Of a stretch of 64,000 nucleotides of DNA, positions 10,232-19,892 are shown one piece after another. Both the position numbers and the translations under genes were made by a program. Source of the stretch: an uncultured SAR86 cluster bacterium. Its GTDB lineage: Bacteria; Pseudomonadota; Gammaproteobacteria; Magnimaribacterales; D2472. Under the pieces are notes generated by a model. That model had not been told where the DNA came from, searched no databases, and saw only the letters and a list, made by a program, of their open reading frames with translations. The stretch covers positions 1 through 64,000 of the forward strand of contig CACCNJ010000005.1 of NCBI GenBank assembly GCA_902547295.1, written 5' to 3'. The stretch's first letter is position 1; each line of letters begins with the position of its first letter.

Positions 10232-10670
10232 TAGCAAGTATTTTTTTAACCTCTATTGAATCTTCAACATTTATATCCTTTTCTTCAAACCACCCAGAGT
10301 TTACTTCAAGAGCATATTTAGCTGCCTTAGTTGAACAAACAGAATCTTTTGAAAACGGAACCATATCATATATTTCTATTATTTTTCCTTTAATATCAAT
10401 GTATGCAACGCTTAATGGAACAAAAGTATTTTTCATCCACATACATTGTTTTCCTTCATACGGCCAAATAAATAACATTCCATAGTCCTTTGGAATAGAT
10501 CTTCTGTACATAAGTCCTGTTTTTCTATCTTCATATTTTGAAACAATCTCTATCTCAGATAGATATTCTTTAATATCTATAACTTTTGATGCATGAAGAT
10601 TGCTTACAAAAAATAGAAATATAAAGTACTTAAATAATTTTTGAACGAAGTTCAGATATTGTTTGCTCAT
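10221..10670 (-). CDS. DUF192 family exported protein
   Basis: A 149-residue protein that begins with a hydrophobic signal segment ([13 protein letters not shown]) and then shows the DUF192 pattern: [36 protein letters not shown] and a C-terminal [11 protein letters not shown]. The family is small, extracytoplasmic and of unknown biochemical role. The start overlaps the end of rpe by 41 bases and the stop overlaps trpE; no later in-frame start would keep the signal peptide, so I keep the long overlap. Family assignment is strong, function is unknown. Confidence 0.85.
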   Translation of the reverse strand: MSKQYLNFVQKLFKYFIFLFFVSNLHASKVIDIKEYLSEIEIVSKYEDRKTGLMYRRSIPKDYGMLFIWPYEGKQCMWMKNTFVPLSVAYIDIKGKIIEIYDMVPFSKDSVCSTKAAKYALEVNSGWFEEKDINVEDSIEVKKILANDK

Positions 10671-11298
10671 AATTTTCAGTATTGAATATAGCTGAGCCTG
10701 CTACAAATGTATCAGCGCCTGCCTCAGATGCTAGACCAATTGTATCCTTATTTATTCCACCATCTACCTCCAAGCGGACATCTTTTCCAGACTCATCTAT
10801 CATTTTTCTAACTTGAGCAATTTTTTCAAGCGAGCTATGAATAAACGATTGGCCTCCAAAACCAGGATTTACACTCATAATTAATACTAAATCTAGATCC
10901 TCAAGAACACTTTCTAGCGTATGAAGTGGGGTTGCAGGATTGTAAACAAGTCCTGCTTTACAACCTTTGTCTTTTATTGAGTGAATTGATCTATGAATAT
11001 GTTTGGTTGCTTCGGGATGAAAACTAATTAAGTTTGCTCCAGCATCTATAAAGCTTTGGGCCAATTCATCTACTGGATCTATCATTAAATGAACATCAAT
11101 AAATTCTTTTATGCCGTATTCTCTTAAAGCTTTGCAAACCATTGGTCCGATAGTGAGATTTGGAACATAATGATTATCCATTACATCAAAATGAACCCAA
11201 TCAGCTCCTGCATCAAGGACATTACGTACCTCTTCTCCAAGTCTTGCAAAATCAGATGCTAGGATAGAAGGTGCAATTATATTTTTCTGGTCACTCAT
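10630..11298 (-). CDS. rpe: Ribulose-phosphate 3-epimerase Rpe
   Basis: Interconverts ribulose 5-phosphate and xylulose 5-phosphate in the pentose phosphate pathway. The 222-residue TIM barrel shows [23 protein letters not shown] and VHLMIDP (metal-binding Asp and His residues), then [10 protein letters not shown] and LEVDGGIN. Length and motifs are canonical. It sits next to the trp operon, as rpe does in several gammaproteobacteria, and 3 bases downstream of murU. Confidence 0.98.
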   Translation of the reverse strand: MSDQKNIIAPSILASDFARLGEEVRNVLDAGADWVHFDVMDNHYVPNLTIGPMVCKALREYGIKEFIDVHLMIDPVDELAQSFIDAGANLISFHPEATKHIHRSIHSIKDKGCKAGLVYNPATPLHTLESVLEDLDLVLIMSVNPGFGGQSFIHSSLEKIAQVRKMIDESGKDVRLEVDGGINKDTIGLASEAGADTFVAGSAIFNTENYEQTISELRSKII

Positions 11299-11301
11299 AA
11301 C

Positions 11302-11970
11302 TTAATTTTGATCATTATATAGGCTATTAGCAAGTTTTAAACGTTCATGCGTTCCAACATCTATCCATAAATCATTAGATTTGTGAGCCGATACATTTCC
11401 ATTATTAAGATAATTTGGAAGTACTGTATCCCAAATATTAAAAGAATCCGAACTAAAGTTTTTTTCCTTAAATATGATTGGATTTATAATGGAGATACCA
11501 CTCCAAGTTAAATCATTAAACTCGTCTATAGCAACTTTATTATCTTTGATGCAAAAGTCCCCTTCCTGGTTATGAGATGGATTTGGAACTCCAATTAAAT
11601 GAGCAGCATCAATTTCTTTTGGCAAATTTTTAATATCAATTTTATGAAAAATATCAGAATTCATAACTAAGAAATTTTCATCGCCCAATAAATCTATAGC
11701 ATTCAAAATACCTCCACCAGTTCCTAAAGGCTTATCTTCTTTTGAAAACTCAATATTAATATTGGAGAATTTTTCTTTTACATGATTTTCAATCATATGA
11801 CCAAGATGAGAAATATTAATAACGAATTCTGTAAAGTCATTTTTAATTAAGTGTTCAATGTTGTGTTGGATTAAAGTTTTATCGCCTATTTTTAAGAGCG
11901 GTTTGGGAGTTTCTTTGGTTAAGGGTAATAACCTTTTGCCATACCCAGCAGCTAATATCATTACTTTCAT
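11302..11970 (-). CDS. murU: N-acetylmuramate-1-phosphate uridylyltransferase MurU
   Basis: A 222-residue nucleotidyltransferase with the N-terminal signature AAGYGKRLLPLTKETPKPLL and the active-site segment MNSDIFH. Paired with amgK immediately upstream (4-base overlap), it fits MurU, which turns MurNAc-1-phosphate into UDP-MurNAc in the recycling route that bypasses de novo peptidoglycan precursor synthesis and gives fosfomycin tolerance in pseudomonads. Related mannose-1-phosphate guanylyltransferases look similar; the amgK partnership decides the call. Confidence 0.9.
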   Translation of the reverse strand: MKVMILAAGYGKRLLPLTKETPKPLLKIGDKTLIQHNIEHLIKNDFTEFVINISHLGHMIENHVKEKFSNINIEFSKEDKPLGTGGGILNAIDLLGDENFLVMNSDIFHKIDIKNLPKEIDAAHLIGVPNPSHNQEGDFCIKDNKVAIDEFNDLTWSGISIINPIIFKEKNFSSDSFNIWDTVLPNYLNNGNVSAHKSNDLWIDVGTHERLKLANSLYNDQN

Positions 11971-12923
11971 AATTGCTCAACAGTTTTCAATAAAAGTGGT
12001 TGAACTTCTTGTTCTAAAAAAAGTTTAGAAGAATGTTCTTCAGGAATCATCTTTATAAGATTTTTTAAAATTAAGGGCATATCTTTTAATCTAAAACTCC
12101 TATCTTTTGTTAAATATAAATCTGATAGAGTTCCAAGGATTCTAAGATTTCTTTGTATGCAGCCCCATCTAGTAAATTCAAAACATGCATCATCTGAATA
12201 TTCTGATTTAACATTTGTTGAGAAAAAATTTAAAAAACTCTTAATGTTGGAAATATCTGCTTCAAAATAGTGATCTACTAAGATCCCTGCCATATCAATA
12301 CCAATTGGTCCCTTTTTCATATCTTGATAATCGATAACTGTTAAATGATTATTCTTATTAAGTACTAAGTTACGTCTTTCAAAATCAAAATGACAATTAA
12401 CCCAAGGATGTTGATAAAGCTTATCAATGGTGTTCGATATTAAGTCATTAATAGATTTATCTGATGCAAGATTTAAAAATTTTTGGCAAAAAACTTTATC
12501 AAATAAGCTCATCTGATTAATTAAGTCTTCTTTTGAAAATTCTTCCAGATTCTTGATTTCAGATTCTTGTAATTCAATCAAAAGATTTAATGAGCTTTCT
12601 AATAGCTCTTTCTTATTATCGTCATTAAAAATTGATATCAAGTCTTTGTCTCCCAAATCCTCCTGAATAGTGACTCCAGCTTGTTTATCGTGATAAATAA
12701 TATCTACACCCGAAATATGATTTCTTTTAAGCTCGTTAGATATATTAATAAAATTTTCGTGATCGCCTTCGATCGGGTCTAAGTAGCACAAAATTATTGT
12801 TTCTTTGGCATCATTAATTATTCGCCAATACTCTCTTCCACTAGCTTCTCGTTTTAATGGAATTACCTCTAGAGGATTAAAGTTAAATTTTTTACTTAAA
12901 TTTATTACTTCTTCTTCTTTCAA
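11967..12923 (-). CDS. amgK: Anomeric N-acetylmuramate/N-acetylglucosamine kinase AmgK
   Basis: A 318-residue aminoglycoside-phosphotransferase-fold kinase. CHFDFERRNL carries the catalytic Asp in an HxDxxxxN-type loop, and VIDYQDMKKGPIGIDMAGI holds the metal-binding Asp. AmgK phosphorylates MurNAc at the anomeric carbon and feeds MurU. In pseudomonads amgK-murU lies next to lptD; here two SDR genes and one divergent DsbA-like gene separate them. The gene begins one base after the stop of the upstream SDR. Confidence 0.9.
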   Translation of the reverse strand: MKEEEVINLSKKFNFNPLEVIPLKREASGREYWRIINDAKETIILCYLDPIEGDHENFINISNELKRNHISGVDIIYHDKQAGVTIQEDLGDKDLISIFNDDNKKELLESSLNLLIELQESEIKNLEEFSKEDLINQMSLFDKVFCQKFLNLASDKSINDLISNTIDKLYQHPWVNCHFDFERRNLVLNKNNHLTVIDYQDMKKGPIGIDMAGILVDHYFEADISNIKSFLNFFSTNVKSEYSDDACFEFTRWGCIQRNLRILGTLSDLYLTKDRSFRLKDMPLILKNLIKMIPEEHSSKLFLEQEVQPLLLKTVEQL

Positions 12924-13781
12924 CTAACTATTCTTAATTTCATCAGGCAAGGGAGTATCTTCAGGAACAAAGAAATCTGGCATTAATTCTCCAAAAGGAA
13001 CCGAAGCATATTTTGAGAAGTCTTTTACCCCAGATTCATATAAAACAATATCATCTATGCAAAAATTTCCAGTGAATTCTTTAGAGTCTTTTGTAAGAAT
13101 CTCGTATGCTGAGTCAGCCATGATGTCTACATTTCTTGAAAGTTTCATAATTTCATCCCCACCAAGATGATTTTGTACAGCTGCTGTTGCTATTGCAGTT
13201 CTTGGCCAAAGTGCATTCACAGCTATACCGAATTCCTTAAATTCTTCTGACATTCCAAGAACACACATACTCATTGTGTACTTAGCCATTGTGTACGCAA
13301 CTGTTCCTGAGAACCATTTAGACTCCATGTCTAGAGGTGGCGCAAGATTTAAAATATGTGGATTATTAGATTTTTTTAAATGAGGTAAGCAATATTTACT
13401 TACCATGTAAGTGCCTCTTCCATTAATTTGGTGCATTAGATCATATCTTTTCATTTCAGTATCAGTGACATTCGTTAATTGGATTGCTGAAGCATTATTA
13501 ATACAAATATCAATTCCACCAAAATGATCAACAGTTTGATTAATGGCGTCTCTGACATTATCTTCATTTCTTATGTCACAAATCACTGGCAATGCTTCAC
13601 CACCTGCTTCAACTATTTCATCAGCTGCGGTATATATTGTTCCTGGTAGCTTAGGATGTGGTTCTGCTGTTTTTGCAGCTATAGCTATTTTTGCCCCATC
13701 TTCAGCCGCCTTTTTTACCATAGCAAGGCCTATACCTCTGCTTCCACCAGATATAAAAATTACTTTATCTTTCAAACTCAT
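12924..13781 (-). CDS. SDR family oxidoreductase, HSDL2-like
   Basis: A 285-residue short-chain dehydrogenase with the dinucleotide-binding motif SGGSRGIG near the N-terminus, the NNAS motif and a YTMAK active site (Tyr and Lys spaced YxxxK). The segment AAKTAEPHPKLPGTIYTAADE after the first beta-alpha unit is typical of hydroxysteroid dehydrogenase-like protein 2 relatives; the SCP2 domain found in animal HSDL2 is absent. The substrate is unknown, probably lipid-derived. It lies 19 bases downstream of another SDR and directly before amgK. Confidence 0.85.
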   Translation of the reverse strand: MSLKDKVIFISGGSRGIGLAMVKKAAEDGAKIAIAAKTAEPHPKLPGTIYTAADEIVEAGGEALPVICDIRNEDNVRDAINQTVDHFGGIDICINNASAIQLTNVTDTEMKRYDLMHQINGRGTYMVSKYCLPHLKKSNNPHILNLAPPLDMESKWFSGTVAYTMAKYTMSMCVLGMSEEFKEFGIAVNALWPRTAIATAAVQNHLGGDEIMKLSRNVDIMADSAYEILTKDSKEFTGNFCIDDIVLYESGVKDFSKYASVPFGELMPDFFVPEDTPLPDEIKNS

Positions 13782-13800
13782 ATTTTTTTTCCTCTAATTA

Positions 13801-14541
13801 TTAAAACTTTTCCATATAAGGACGTAAATCTAGTTCATGCGTCCATGCGCTTCTATGCTGCGTATGAACAAACCAATACGCATCAGCAATTGCATTAGGT
13901 TGTAGAATACCGTCTTTTTCTTTTAAAGCATATCTGTCAGGGAAATTTTCTTTTATAAATGCAGTATCTATTGCTCCATCGATTACAAAATGAGCAACAT
14001 GAATGCCTTGAGGTCCAAGTTCTCTAGCCATACTTTGTGAAACTGCCCTTAAAGCAAATTTTGCACTAGCAAATGCAGAAAAACCGGATCCACCCCTCAT
14101 TGAAGCAGTCGCTCCAGTAAAAAAGATAGACCCCTCATTCCTTGCCGTCATATATTTTGCAGCCTCTCTTCCAGTTAAAAATCCTGCAAAAGCTGCCATT
14201 TCCCAAACTTTCTTGAAGACTCTTGATGTAGTATCAACTATAGGAAAAAAAACATTTGCACCTGGGTTAAAAATAACAACATCTATAGGAGCAACCTCTT
14301 CCTCGACTTCTTTGAAAAACTGTGCGATTTCGTCCTCGTCTCTAGCATCAACTCCATATCCCTTTGCCCATCCACCAGAATTATTAATTTCATCTGCCAA
14401 TTTATTTACTTTCTCAATGCTTCTAGGACGTCTAGCTGGACAAACTTTATAGCCGTGACTTGCAAATTTCTTTGTCAACGCTGCTCCTGTAGCGTCACCA
14501 GCACCAATGATAATAGCCGAAAATTTTGAAAAATCTTTCAT
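13801..14541 (-). CDS. SDR-fold protein lacking the catalytic tyrosine
   Basis: A 246-residue Rossmann-fold protein of the short-chain dehydrogenase family. The nucleotide-binding loop is the unusual GAGDATGAA, and where the family has YxxxK this protein reads FASAK (bases 14056-14075 region, reverse strand), so Tyr is replaced by Phe. The preceding Ser (GATAS) and Lys remain. It may be a non-classical reductase, a binding protein or use another acid. It forms a pair with the downstream SDR and is divergent from the DsbA-like gene at 14584. Confidence 0.82.
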   Translation of the reverse strand: MKDFSKFSAIIIGAGDATGAALTKKFASHGYKVCPARRPRSIEKVNKLADEINNSGGWAKGYGVDARDEDEIAQFFKEVEEEVAPIDVVIFNPGANVFFPIVDTTSRVFKKVWEMAAFAGFLTGREAAKYMTARNEGSIFFTGATASMRGGSGFSAFASAKFALRAVSQSMARELGPQGIHVAHFVIDGAIDTAFIKENFPDRYALKEKDGILQPNAIADAYWFVHTQHRSAWTHELDLRPYMEKF

Positions 14542-14583
14542 AACAGTGTTTAATTGTTTTACTTTACAAAATTGTTAATAGAA

Positions 14584-15186
14584 ATGATAGTAGACTTTAT
14601 TTTTGATGTAGCAAGTCCAAATACATATCTTGCTCATAAAATTATTCCTCAAGTAGAAGAAAGAACAGGCGCAAAATTTGAATACATCCCATGTCTATTA
14701 GGTGGAATTCATAAATTATCTAACAATCAACCACCCTTTATCGCTTATGCAGATTGCAAAAATAAAAGTGATTATCAAATCATAGAAATAGATAGATTTG
14801 TAAAACAGCATAGTCTTACAAATTATAAATTTAACTCTCATTTTCCTCCTTCAACCATTCAAATACAAAGAGGTGCAATTGCAGCAAAAGAGCTAGGTAT
14901 CTTTGAAGATTATTTTGAATGTGTAATTAGTGCAATGTGGGAGCAGGATAAAAATATATCTGATGTTGAAATTCTTAAAGAAGTTCTTAAAGAAGACAAT
15001 TTAGATGTTGAATCAATTATGGATATTGTTCTTTCCCAAGATTGTAAAGATAAATTAATCAAAAACACTGATGACGCTGTAAATAGAGGATGTTTTGGGG
15101 TCCCAACATTTTTCTACGACAATCAAATATTTTTTGGTAAAGATCATCTTCATCAACTTGAACAATATATCAATTTAAATAAATAG
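14584..15186 (+). CDS. DsbA-family protein, 2-hydroxychromene-2-carboxylate isomerase-like
   Basis: A 200-residue thioredoxin-fold protein. MIVDFIFDVASPNTYLAHK at the start has SPNTY where DsbA has CPHC, the hallmark of the HCCA isomerase / kappa-class GST branch, and the C-terminal FGVPTFFYDNQIFFGKDHL is the cis-Pro and terminal segment of that branch. The ATG at 14584 is preferred over an earlier in-frame TTG/ATG region because it matches the family N-terminus. The role is probably a glutathione-dependent isomerase or transferase; the true substrate is unknown. Confidence 0.88.
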   Translation: MIVDFIFDVASPNTYLAHKIIPQVEERTGAKFEYIPCLLGGIHKLSNNQPPFIAYADCKNKSDYQIIEIDRFVKQHSLTNYKFNSHFPPSTIQIQRGAIAAKELGIFEDYFECVISAMWEQDKNISDVEILKEVLKEDNLDVESIMDIVLSQDCKDKLIKNTDDAVNRGCFGVPTFFYDNQIFFGKDHLHQLEQYINLNK

Positions 15187-15234
15187 TAGAACTTTTTAAA
15201 CAAAAATCTATCAAACTAATAAAATATCTATTGA

Positions 15235-17667
15235 ATGAAAAAAATAACGAAAATATTTTATCTTTTGGTTTTGATTTTTAATCAAAATTTCTTATTTAGT
15301 AATATTTTAGAATCTGATGTTTTTGTGGAAAACAATACTAATAGTTCATGCATGATATATCAGCCATATTTAGGTGTTGTAAAGGATGCAGAAAGCTTAG
15401 ATATAAAGTCTGATAAATTTGAAATAACAGACGAGAAAGTTTTGATATTGAATGATAATGTGCGAATTGATTTCCCTGAGGGCATTCTCAATGCCGGTAA
15501 AGCAAGAATTGATCAAGAAAATGGTTTTGTTAATTTTAAAAAAGGTGGCGAACTTATATTAAAAGACTATTTTTTTAATTCAGAGGAAGGAATCTTTGAT
15601 AGGAATAAGTTATTTGTAGACTTCACTGACGGGGAAACTTACATAAACAATAGAGGTTTTGTAATTAGCTTCAAAAAACTAACTGGTAATCTAGATAATC
15701 AAATAACTTTAGAAGACATATCAATGACTTCATGCAAAGATCCAAAAAATGGCTGGAAGTTAAATGCTGAAAGCATAACGCTAGACGATAATACTATGAG
15801 GGGCTATGCTAAAAAAGTTAAGGTAAACGCATTTGATAGAACTATCTTAAGGATACCTTATCTACCGTTTGCCACTTCACAAGAGAGAATGTCTGGTTTT
15901 TTAGAACCTAAGATATCATATTCATCTGATGGGTTAGATTTCATGATTCCATACTATAGAGTTTTATCAGAGACATCTGATTTTACAATTGCGCTCAGAA
16001 ATATATCGGATAGAGGTCTAGGTTTTGAAGCAAATTCTAGAAATCTCCACGGAAATTATAACCTAAGAAGTATTGATTTTATTTATTTTAATAATGATAA
16101 AGAGTATGAAAGTATCTATCCATCAGATTCTGATTCAAGGTGGGCATTTAGCATAAATGATTCTTTTGGTGATAAAAAAAATTTTTGGGTAGATGTAGAT
16201 TGGTCAAAGTCATCAGATAGTTTGGTTTTGAGAGATATTCCAGGAGACATTACATCAATTGGAAGTCAAAGAGAACAAAGTTTAAAACAAAATGTAAAAA
16301 TTAATGGTGCATTTAAAAATTTTCAAGTTAGTGTTTCTCAAGAAGGGTATCAAGCCTTAAATCCAATTCTTACAAATGGTTATAAAAAATCTCCTTCAAT
16401 AAACTTAAATTATTTTAAAAACTTCAAAAATGTTTCCGTTCATGAGTACTTAAACTATACAAATTTTGTTGCAGATACCATTCACGGGTTCTTTGGTATA
16501 GATAAAAATAATAAATTTAGATCATCTATACCAAACCCTGTTGAAGGAGAGAGAATTTTTTATATGCTAGAAATTTCAAATTCTATGAATTTAAATGGCT
16601 ATCAATTAAATACATCTGTTGGCGTAAGGGGTATTGATTTTGACATTGTTGATAATAAAACAAATCCTAATTCAGTGATGGTTCCAACTTTTAAGTTTGA
16701 TTTAAGTACCTTATTAATCATGAAAAGTGGAATGAAAAGCCATGTATTAAAACCAAGAATATTTTATGGGTATGTTGGGCATGAAGAACAAGATGATAAT
16801 CCTGTCTTCGATACTTATAAGTTGCGCATGATGAATCAGGTATTTAATCTTAATCGCTTCACCGGAATGGATAGAATTGGTGACCAAAATTTTTATTCAT
16901 TGAGTATGGAATATAAAAGGCGTCAAATGAATATGAATAATATCTCTTTAAAGATAAGTCAAAAATTCTATCTAAAAGACAGAAAAGTATTTATCAATAA
17001 TATGAATATGAATTCAATGCTCTCTGACATGATGTCGAATACTATGAATATGGGAATAATGTCGAATTCAATGAATATGAACACAATGTCTGATTCAATG
17101 GATATGGGAATGATGACTATGATGAATGGTGACAAAGATCCAATAATGATTATGGCTAAATGGATGCCAAATATGAAAACAATGTTTATGGCCTCAGGAA
17201 GCTATTCTGGAGAGATGAAGAAGTTTCCAATGGCAGGACTAACAATAAATCATATGTTTGATAAAGGAAAAGTTGGGTATGCAAAAAGATATACCAGGAT
17301 GACAGGAGATTTTAATCAAACTCTAGACTACTCTGAATTTTTTACTAATCTTAAAATAAAGGACAATGTGAGTTTTGTTGCAGAAGTTAAGAGAGACGAT
17401 GAAAATAGTTCTAATATCGAATCCTCTGTTGGGATTGGATTTGAGAATTGTTGTTTTTCTTTTAGGATCTTAGCTTCAGATAAAAACTTATCGAAGTATC
17501 TGGACGGCTACCGACCTGAAGCATATCAATATTTAGGTGATGCTTGGGATGATATAATTAGAATTGAAAGCAAAAGTAGAATTAATTTTGAATTCGAGCT
17601 AAAAGGATTGAACTCTTCCTTTGAAAAAGTTTCAAGATTCATGAATAATTCACTATTGAGCCACTAA
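15235..17667 (+). CDS. lptD: LPS-assembly outer-membrane protein LptD with a methionine-rich insertion
   Basis: An 810-residue protein with a signal peptide (residues 1-22), a periplasmic OstA-type domain (about 50-180) and a long beta-barrel region. Four cysteines, Cys39, Cys167 and the pair Cys739-Cys740, match the four-Cys disulfide pattern of E. coli LptD. LptD with LptE inserts LPS in the outer leaflet of the outer membrane. It is followed 7 bases later by surA, the chaperone for its folding, and then pdxA-rsmA-apaH, the conserved gammaproteobacterial order. Residues 588-630 are an odd Met/Asn/Ser-rich stretch with a 9-residue tandem repeat (separate entry). Confidence 0.95.
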   Translation: MKKITKIFYLLVLIFNQNFLFSNILESDVFVENNTNSSCMIYQPYLGVVKDAESLDIKSDKFEITDEKVLILNDNVRIDFPEGILNAGKARIDQENGFVNFKKGGELILKDYFFNSEEGIFDRNKLFVDFTDGETYINNRGFVISFKKLTGNLDNQITLEDISMTSCKDPKNGWKLNAESITLDDNTMRGYAKKVKVNAFDRTILRIPYLPFATSQERMSGFLEPKISYSSDGLDFMIPYYRVLSETSDFTIALRNISDRGLGFEANSRNLHGNYNLRSIDFIYFNNDKEYESIYPSDSDSRWAFSINDSFGDKKNFWVDVDWSKSSDSLVLRDIPGDITSIGSQREQSLKQNVKINGAFKNFQVSVSQEGYQALNPILTNGYKKSPSINLNYFKNFKNVSVHEYLNYTNFVADTIHGFFGIDKNNKFRSSIPNPVEGERIFYMLEISNSMNLNGYQLNTSVGVRGIDFDIVDNKTNPNSVMVPTFKFDLSTLLIMKSGMKSHVLKPRIFYGYVGHEEQDDNPVFDTYKLRMMNQVFNLNRFTGMDRIGDQNFYSLSMEYKRRQMNMNNISLKISQKFYLKDRKVFINNMNMNSMLSDMMSNTMNMGIMSNSMNMNTMSDSMDMGMMTMMNGDKDPIMIMAKWMPNMKTMFMASGSYSGEMKKFPMAGLTINHMFDKGKVGYAKRYTRMTGDFNQTLDYSEFFTNLKIKDNVSFVAEVKRDDENSSNIESSVGIGFENCCFSFRILASDKNLSKYLDGYRPEAYQYLGDAWDDIIRIESKSRINFEFELKGLNSSFEKVSRFMNNSLLSH
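17032..17124 (+). repeat. 27-bp in-frame tandem repeat in lptD encoding a Met-rich 9-mer
   Basis: Three imperfect 27-bp units start at 17032, 17059 and 17086 and encode MSNTMNMGI, MSNSMNMNT and MSDSMDMGM, followed by a partial unit MTMM to 17124. Consensus is M-S-(N/D)-(S/T)-M-(N/D)-M-(G/N)-x. The surrounding 43 residues (588-630) hold 17 methionines. The reading frame is kept, so the repeat expanded within a functional gene. Confidence 0.95.
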
Positions 17668-17673
17668 AATCTT

Positions 17674-18915
17674 ATGAAAAAAACTTTTATAACATCACTT
17701 TTAATATCATCTGCTTTATTAAATGCAAAAATTGAGCTTTTGGATAGAATTGCAATCATAGTAGACGATGGTGTTGTGATGGAGTCTCAAATCAACAAGG
17801 CAATGGCAACCCTTGAAGAAGGATATCGAGAACAAAATATTCAATTACCTCCTAAAGATGTCCTTTTAGATCAAATAAAAGAAAGATTAATAATTGAAGA
17901 ACTCCAACTTCAGCTTGCTGACAGAGCTGGCGTAAAAATAAGCGATGCAGAATTAAACTCTACCTTCTCAAGGTTAGCATCTAATAATCAAATGTCGCTT
18001 GAAGAATTTATATCATTTATTGAAACTAATGGAGATTCATACGAAGAAGTTCGTGAAACGATGAGAAAAGAGATGCGTATTCAAAGAATACAAAGAGGAA
18101 GAGTTAACTCAAATATCGAAATTACTGAAAAAGAGTTTGAAGCATTTTTAGCAACAGATGAGAGCCTTGGCGAACTTGAACCAGAACTTCAAGTTAGACA
18201 AATTTTGGTAAAAGATAAAAGTATTGCTGACAAGGTCATCAATCTTATAAATGAGGGAACAAGTTTTTCTGAATTAGCTTCGGAATATTCTATAAGCTCA
18301 AACGCGTCAAATGGAGGCCTAATGGATTGGAGAAAGACAATAGATATGCCTGAACTATTTGAAAACGCTTTAAAAAATAAATCTATTGGATATGTGACAG
18401 AACCATTGGAAAGCGGCTCCGGTTTTCACATCCTAAAACTTGAAGATAAAAGAGGACAATTTGTTCAATTTGAAGATCAATGGAATGCTCGTCATATACT
18501 TATGATTCCATCTGCAATCAGAAGTGATGATGAGACAGAAAGCCAACTTCAAGAAGTAAGGCAAAGAGTTATGGATGGTGAAGATTTTGCCTTGCTTGCT
18601 GAAGAGTTTTCAGAAGATCCAGGCTCTGCAAAAATTGGTGGTGATCTTGGTTGGATGGGTCTTGGAGTTTTTACACCTACATTTGAGGAAACTATGCTTA
18701 AAACTGAAGTCGGCTCGATTTCAGAGATATTTGAAAGCGAATTTGGCTATCACTTTCTTGAGGTTTTAGGAAAAAGAAATCATGAACTTACCGATAAACT
18801 CATTGAAGATAGAGCTTATGGAATGCTTTATTCAAGAAAATTTGATGAAGAACTTGAGAATACATTAAGAACAATGAGAGCAGAAGCTTTCGTAGAATTT
18901 AAAGACCTAGATTGA
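17674..18915 (+). CDS. surA: Periplasmic chaperone / peptidylprolyl isomerase SurA
   Basis: A 413-residue exported protein (signal peptide to about residue 18) with the SurA N-terminal domain and two parvulin-type PPIase domains, at roughly residues 170-265 and 268-365 (each with VRQIL/ARHIL, FSELASEYS or FALLAEEFSED, and GGLMDWR or GGDLGWM). SurA escorts outer-membrane proteins, including LptD encoded just upstream, across the periplasm. The stop overlaps the pdxA start. Confidence 0.97.
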   Translation: MKKTFITSLLISSALLNAKIELLDRIAIIVDDGVVMESQINKAMATLEEGYREQNIQLPPKDVLLDQIKERLIIEELQLQLADRAGVKISDAELNSTFSRLASNNQMSLEEFISFIETNGDSYEEVRETMRKEMRIQRIQRGRVNSNIEITEKEFEAFLATDESLGELEPELQVRQILVKDKSIADKVINLINEGTSFSELASEYSISSNASNGGLMDWRKTIDMPELFENALKNKSIGYVTEPLESGSGFHILKLEDKRGQFVQFEDQWNARHILMIPSAIRSDDETESQLQEVRQRVMDGEDFALLAEEFSEDPGSAKIGGDLGWMGLGVFTPTFEETMLKTEVGSISEIFESEFGYHFLEVLGKRNHELTDKLIEDRAYGMLYSRKFDEELENTLRTMRAEAFVEFKDLD

Positions 18916-19892
18916 AAAAAATTATCTATTCGCCTGGTGAGCCAAGTGGAATCGGTCCAGACTTAATAATTAAATTATCCTCTTCAAATTTATGGGAAGA
19001 TCTTAAAATACCCATTGTTTCTATTGGTGATCCAAAACTTTTTTTAGACAGGGCAGCTTTGTTGGAGAAAAAAATAAAAATTATTGAATTGGAGTCACTT
19101 AATCAGGTAAGTAAAAATAGCAAAGGGCTTATACAAATTATAAAAGTGACTAAATGCTCTAATACCAAGCCGGGAAAACTATATAAAAGCAATGCTCAAT
19201 ATGTTCTTAATAATCTCACTTACTCTATTGAACAAACTATGCAAAATGAAGGAACGGCATTGGTAACAGGCCCATTAAGTAAAGAAAATATCATTTCAAT
19301 TGATAAATTATTTACTGGGCATACTGAATATATAAAAAAAATTACCAAAAGTAAGGATGTTTTAATGATGCTTGCGTCGGATCAGTTACGTGTTGCCCTA
19401 GCTACAACTCATATACCTCTTAAGAATGTATCTAGAACAATATCGAAAAAATTAATTATTAACAAGGTAAAAATTCTTAATGAAGATTTAAAAAATAAGT
19501 TCAATATTAAAAAACCTAATATAAAGGTCCTTGGTCTTAATCCTCATGCAGGAGAGAACGGTAAAATAGGCAAAGAAGAACAAGATCATATAAAACCAGC
19601 AATAAGAGAATTAAGAAAGAAGAAAATTAACGTATCAATGCCCATTTCAGCAGATACTGCATTTTCTAGAAAATCATTGAAAGAGGCTGATGCCTATTTG
19701 GGTATGTATCACGATCAAGTTTTGCCAGTCTTAAAAACCTTAAGTTTTGGAAACTCAATTAATATTACACTTGGAATTCCAATAATTAGGACTTCTGTTG
19801 ATCATGGGATTGCTTTGGATATTGCTGGAACAAATAAATCAGATCCCTCATCATTAATACTAGCCGTAAAAACTGCAAAGAAATTGATTTAA
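18912..19892 (+). CDS. pdxA: 4-hydroxythreonine-4-phosphate dehydrogenase PdxA
   Basis: Oxidises 4-phosphohydroxy-L-threonine in the DXP-dependent pyridoxal phosphate pathway. The 326-residue protein shows SPGEPSGIGPDL, TGHTEYI (metal-binding His), LNPHAGENGKIGKEE and MYHDQVLPVLK, all diagnostic. It begins with TTG at 18912, overlapping the surA stop (TTGA); no nearby ATG gives the conserved N-terminus. The stop overlaps the rsmA start by one base. Confidence 0.97.
   Translation: MKKIIYSPGEPSGIGPDLIIKLSSSNLWEDLKIPIVSIGDPKLFLDRAALLEKKIKIIELESLNQVSKNSKGLIQIIKVTKCSNTKPGKLYKSNAQYVLNNLTYSIEQTMQNEGTALVTGPLSKENIISIDKLFTGHTEYIKKITKSKDVLMMLASDQLRVALATTHIPLKNVSRTISKKLIINKVKILNEDLKNKFNIKKPNIKVLGLNPHAGENGKIGKEEQDHIKPAIRELRKKKINVSMPISADTAFSRKSLKEADAYLGMYHDQVLPVLKTLSFGNSINITLGIPIIRTSVDHGIALDIAGTNKSDPSSLILAVKTAKKLI

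Noticed and set aside
14564-14580. CAAAATTGTTAATA shared with the rpsU promoter region
   Set aside because: A 14-base match between two AT-rich gaps, with no correct -10 at the first; likely coincidence.
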